Shown one piece after another: positions 61,087 through 64,000 of a stretch of DNA of 64,000 bases. The notes under the pieces are model-generated. The model was not told the DNA's origin and made no database searches. It saw nothing but the letters and a program-made list of their open reading frames with translations. How positions within the stretch are numbered: position 1 is the stretch's first letter; every line of letters starts with the position of its first letter. Source of the DNA: Atrichornis clamosus (taxonomy: Eukaryota; Chordata; Aves; Passeriformes; Menuridae); NCBI GenBank assembly GCA_013400975.1, contig WBMZ01002591.1, positions 1 through 64,000 on the forward strand, given 5' to 3'. The translations under genes were made by a program, and so were the position numbers.

Positions 61087-64000
61087 TTATATATTGAACT
61101 TAAAATTAATATTGTTTTTCATGTTTTCCAGACTGCAAAAGAATTGTGATATTCAGTGTGTTACAAATTATCTAAAAAATGCATTCTGATTTGATCTGTA
61201 GCCCATTCTGAAACATATGTAAGATTTGATTTAGTGCACATTGACTAGATTACTGATGTGGTTTAATTCATGTTATTTACAATTGGGAGAGCTTGACGAA
61301 AAGTAGAAAACAAATTACACAAGTTTATTACACCCTCCCTCTCACTTACACCAACAAGTGATTATAATGAGAGTTATAATCATGGAAGATTTAAAGAGAT
61401 GGACACACAACTGAGCTGCTGGTTCAGCATCCAGAAACACAACATACGCCCCACATATTGATGAGGGTACATTATGTGCAGACACGGTTGTTTGCAAAGC
61501 ACTGGCACAACAGCACACAGGCTTCCCTCTCTCGAGGCTGATCTACATCTGACTGTGTCGCTTGTTTGGGCCCTGTCCCTGGGACTTCAGCAGGGGCAGC
61601 GTCACACAGGCAGAGCAGGAACCGAGCAGATGGTTGCTGATCCTTAGAAGATGACGTGTTCCTATAGCTGGCACTCCACAGGCATTAAAGATCATTCACA
61701 GAAATTTGGTCTTGCATTGTTCGTTAGGCTGCCGTGGATGTTTAGTACCTCACAGTTGGCTAGAAACAGCTTTATTTCACAGTTGTGTTCCACAATGTCA
61801 CTTTTCCTTTCCCTTATTCTCTTCCAAAACAATCCAAGTAACCTTAGCTATATATAACACTGGACCTGGGGAGTGTAGAACTAGCACACGGTTACTTTGA
61901 ACCCTGCAAATTCAAATCAATCTGGAAGAAGTACTACCCTTTTTGAAAAGCGTTCATACCAGAAATCCAGAAGAATCTGATAATTATAAGAATCTGAAAA
62001 TTATTCACAGAATCTGTAAGTTAGTCCTCCTCTTAGAAGGGAAATGATTAGGTAATATTTCAACTTGATTATCCACAGGAAAATTGTTGATGTAAATATT
62101 TGCACATGAGCACAATCAGGCTACATGACTTTTAAAAGGAAAGGAAACCAATAAAGATACATTATTATAGCCTATTGATAGATATTTATATTCTTAAACA
62201 TTCACTATTCTAAAGTTGTAACTTCAAGAATCTTGTAGTGAAGAATTTTGGAATAGTATCTCTGAAATGGATTCCAGAGAGCAGAGCTTTTTCTATGGAA
62301 ATTGGTTAATAACAAGAGCTTTTTTAATTAGATATTTAATTCATGTATTTTTTAAATGGACTCCACTAACACATTTAATCATCACTTGTATACTAAAACA
62401 AAGTACCACATCTTAGGTTCACAGCCAGCACGTTGAGAGTTTTCTAGAAAATAATGTTTTTCAGAGAAAAATTTTCAGCCAGCTAGTCTTGGATTTGGCA
62501 TGGTTATGAATCTGATGAGCTTCATTCAGATATATTCACCCTTCACTGAACTAAGGAGGCCATTCATTTCACAGCCCCATCAAATAACCAGTTGATTTTG
62601 TTATATTACCTACTGAACATTTCTGCTTCCCATCAGAAGAGCTAAACTTGCCATTGAAATAGAGGTACTCAGTAAAAATCAGACACATTGTCTAATGAGT
62701 CAGTGCATGGCCCATTACAGCCCTGCCTACCATTTCACATACTGAAATGCAAGGCATTTTGTGCTGAATATATTTAAGAACATAATACACAATCAAATCT
62801 GAATTCTGATTCATGGTAATAATGGGAACATCCTTTTCAGTAGTTTCATTCAATCAATCTGCATATTAAAGACCCTTAACAGTGAAAAAACCCAGGGTGA
62901 AGAGTCATGGCCCCTCAGGGCAGCACTTCAGTAAGCTTATTTTGATACCAAAAACCAACACACTCTGTTCATATGCCAAAAATCAGGTATATGCACAGAC
63001 AAAAGGGGTATGGAGGGGACAAGGACCAGGTTGCATCTGCCTTGTCTGAAACTTGAGTTCCTGGTTTTCCTTCAGGGACTCCAGAAGGAGTAGTTTTTTT
63101 CTGTTGTCTGAACATACTTTTCTACCACCAGAGCCAGCCTGAGCTAGTACTGAGGTGACTGCCAAGGCCATCGCTTAACTGGATCAGACTGCAATCCATT
63201 ACTGAAACAAATATTGCAAGTGAACTTGATAGATCAGCTGTTTAGCTTGTTGCTTCCACTTCCCAAGCAGCTGCAGTTCTTCCCAAACTCATTGTATTGA
63301 TTTTCTGACAACAAATGTCACTACAGTGAAATCATGATGAAGCAGCAGATAAGAAAGCAAGAGTGCCAGATCAGCAACACCAATTCCCACAATGCCTTAA
63401 AAATAATATGAGTGTTCAGGAAGTCAATTGCTTTTATATTAAAAAAATATATATTGCTGGAAAAACAGGGCAAAATCCCACTCTTCTTTCATGTCAAGCA
63501 CCCTAGTTTCAGCATAAGAGATCATACTAAGTTCCTGCTAGGACCAGAAGTGTTCCTGTGACCCTAAAAGCTCCATACCAGGAAATTTGTAACCACTACC
63601 CTTGCTGCCTGAGCACAGATTGCTGTAAAACTCCACATGAAAACAACTGTGAAACAATTGCCTGCCAGAGATGTTGCTGGGATGTGGCAGAGTTCCAGAC
63701 TGGTGCAAGTGCTGGGGCACGTACTGCTCTATACTTGGCTGCAGAGCAAAGCATGCAACTTCCAGGGGCATCTAGGGCAAGATGAAGTGTCAGTGACTGA
63801 AGCAAGCTAAACCCAAGAAACAACACAAGGCTAAATCAAAATACAACGCACCTGGAAGCAATGTTTAGGTATTTCAATTCCATTTTAGGGGGGGAGGATA
63901 CACTTTAAAGACTGCTCCGCCTAACACAAGGAAGGAAGCATTGTCACAATACAATATGCTTTATTAAAACAGAATTATACATCTATATAAAAAGCTTTTT
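61087..64000. other. non-coding, no gene seen
   Basis: AT-rich DNA to the window end. A 7-base G-run lies at 63,888-63,894. Frames around 63,538-63,826 overlap on both strands and have no domain. Confidence 0.5.

Overview
This window reads as a stretch of amniote nuclear DNA, most likely from a bird. The evidence is a small set of CR1-type LINE relics. These include two copies with the typical avian CR1 3' end (5'-truncated, ending in ...ggtcccttccaac... and an ATTCTATG-like tail) and two much older pieces of CR1 ORF2 that can be recognised only after translating the minus strand. The sequence is AT-rich and CpG-poor, and its only short tandem repeats are small. I see no bacterial-style operons, rRNA, complete tRNA, CRISPR array or intact mobile element. 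A crocodilian or turtle cannot be excluded from this evidence alone.

I do not find a protein-coding gene that I can name. The open frames of about 60 to 185 codons are scattered over both strands and overlap one another. They show no recognisable domain and are what chance gives in 64 kb, or they are shadows of CR1 and of homopolymer tracts. The window is therefore best read as intergenic DNA (a gene desert) or the inside of one or more very long introns. One short interval (about 23,633-23,853, plus strand) has the form of an exon: a good splice acceptor followed by an acidic, protein-like 73-codon frame. It is reported as a candidate only.

Layout. 0-10 kb: a CR1 3' part at 525-922, a (TA)n microsatellite at 3,280-3,314, a compact hairpin at 4,036-4,063 and a tRNA-Ala-like 5' end at 8,570-8,590. 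10-12 kb: an old minus-strand CR1 reverse-transcriptase relic with an internal 12-bp tandem repeat. 16-23 kb: G/T-rich tracts, a G-rich inverted repeat at 18,796-18,871, and an AT-rich block with homeodomain-type motifs at 21,240-21,480. 23-35 kb: the candidate exon, a possible CR1 tail at 27,494, and otherwise featureless DNA. 35-54 kb: a local GC-rich patch (35,510-35,800), an old minus-strand CR1 C-terminal relic (37,895-38,090), a striking duplicated A/C homopolymer tract (42,170-42,341), and several blocks that look like developmental enhancers by motif content (36.9, 38.5, 39.4, 49.4 and 53.7 kb). 54-64 kb: an AT-rich patch, a weak LTR-like start at 57,947 and a CR1 3' end at 61,021-61,086.

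The genes cannot be put into a pathway because none is established. If the window has a function, the likely one is cis-regulation of a neighbouring developmental gene outside it. That is an inference from motif content and from the absence of exons, and cross-species alignment would settle it.
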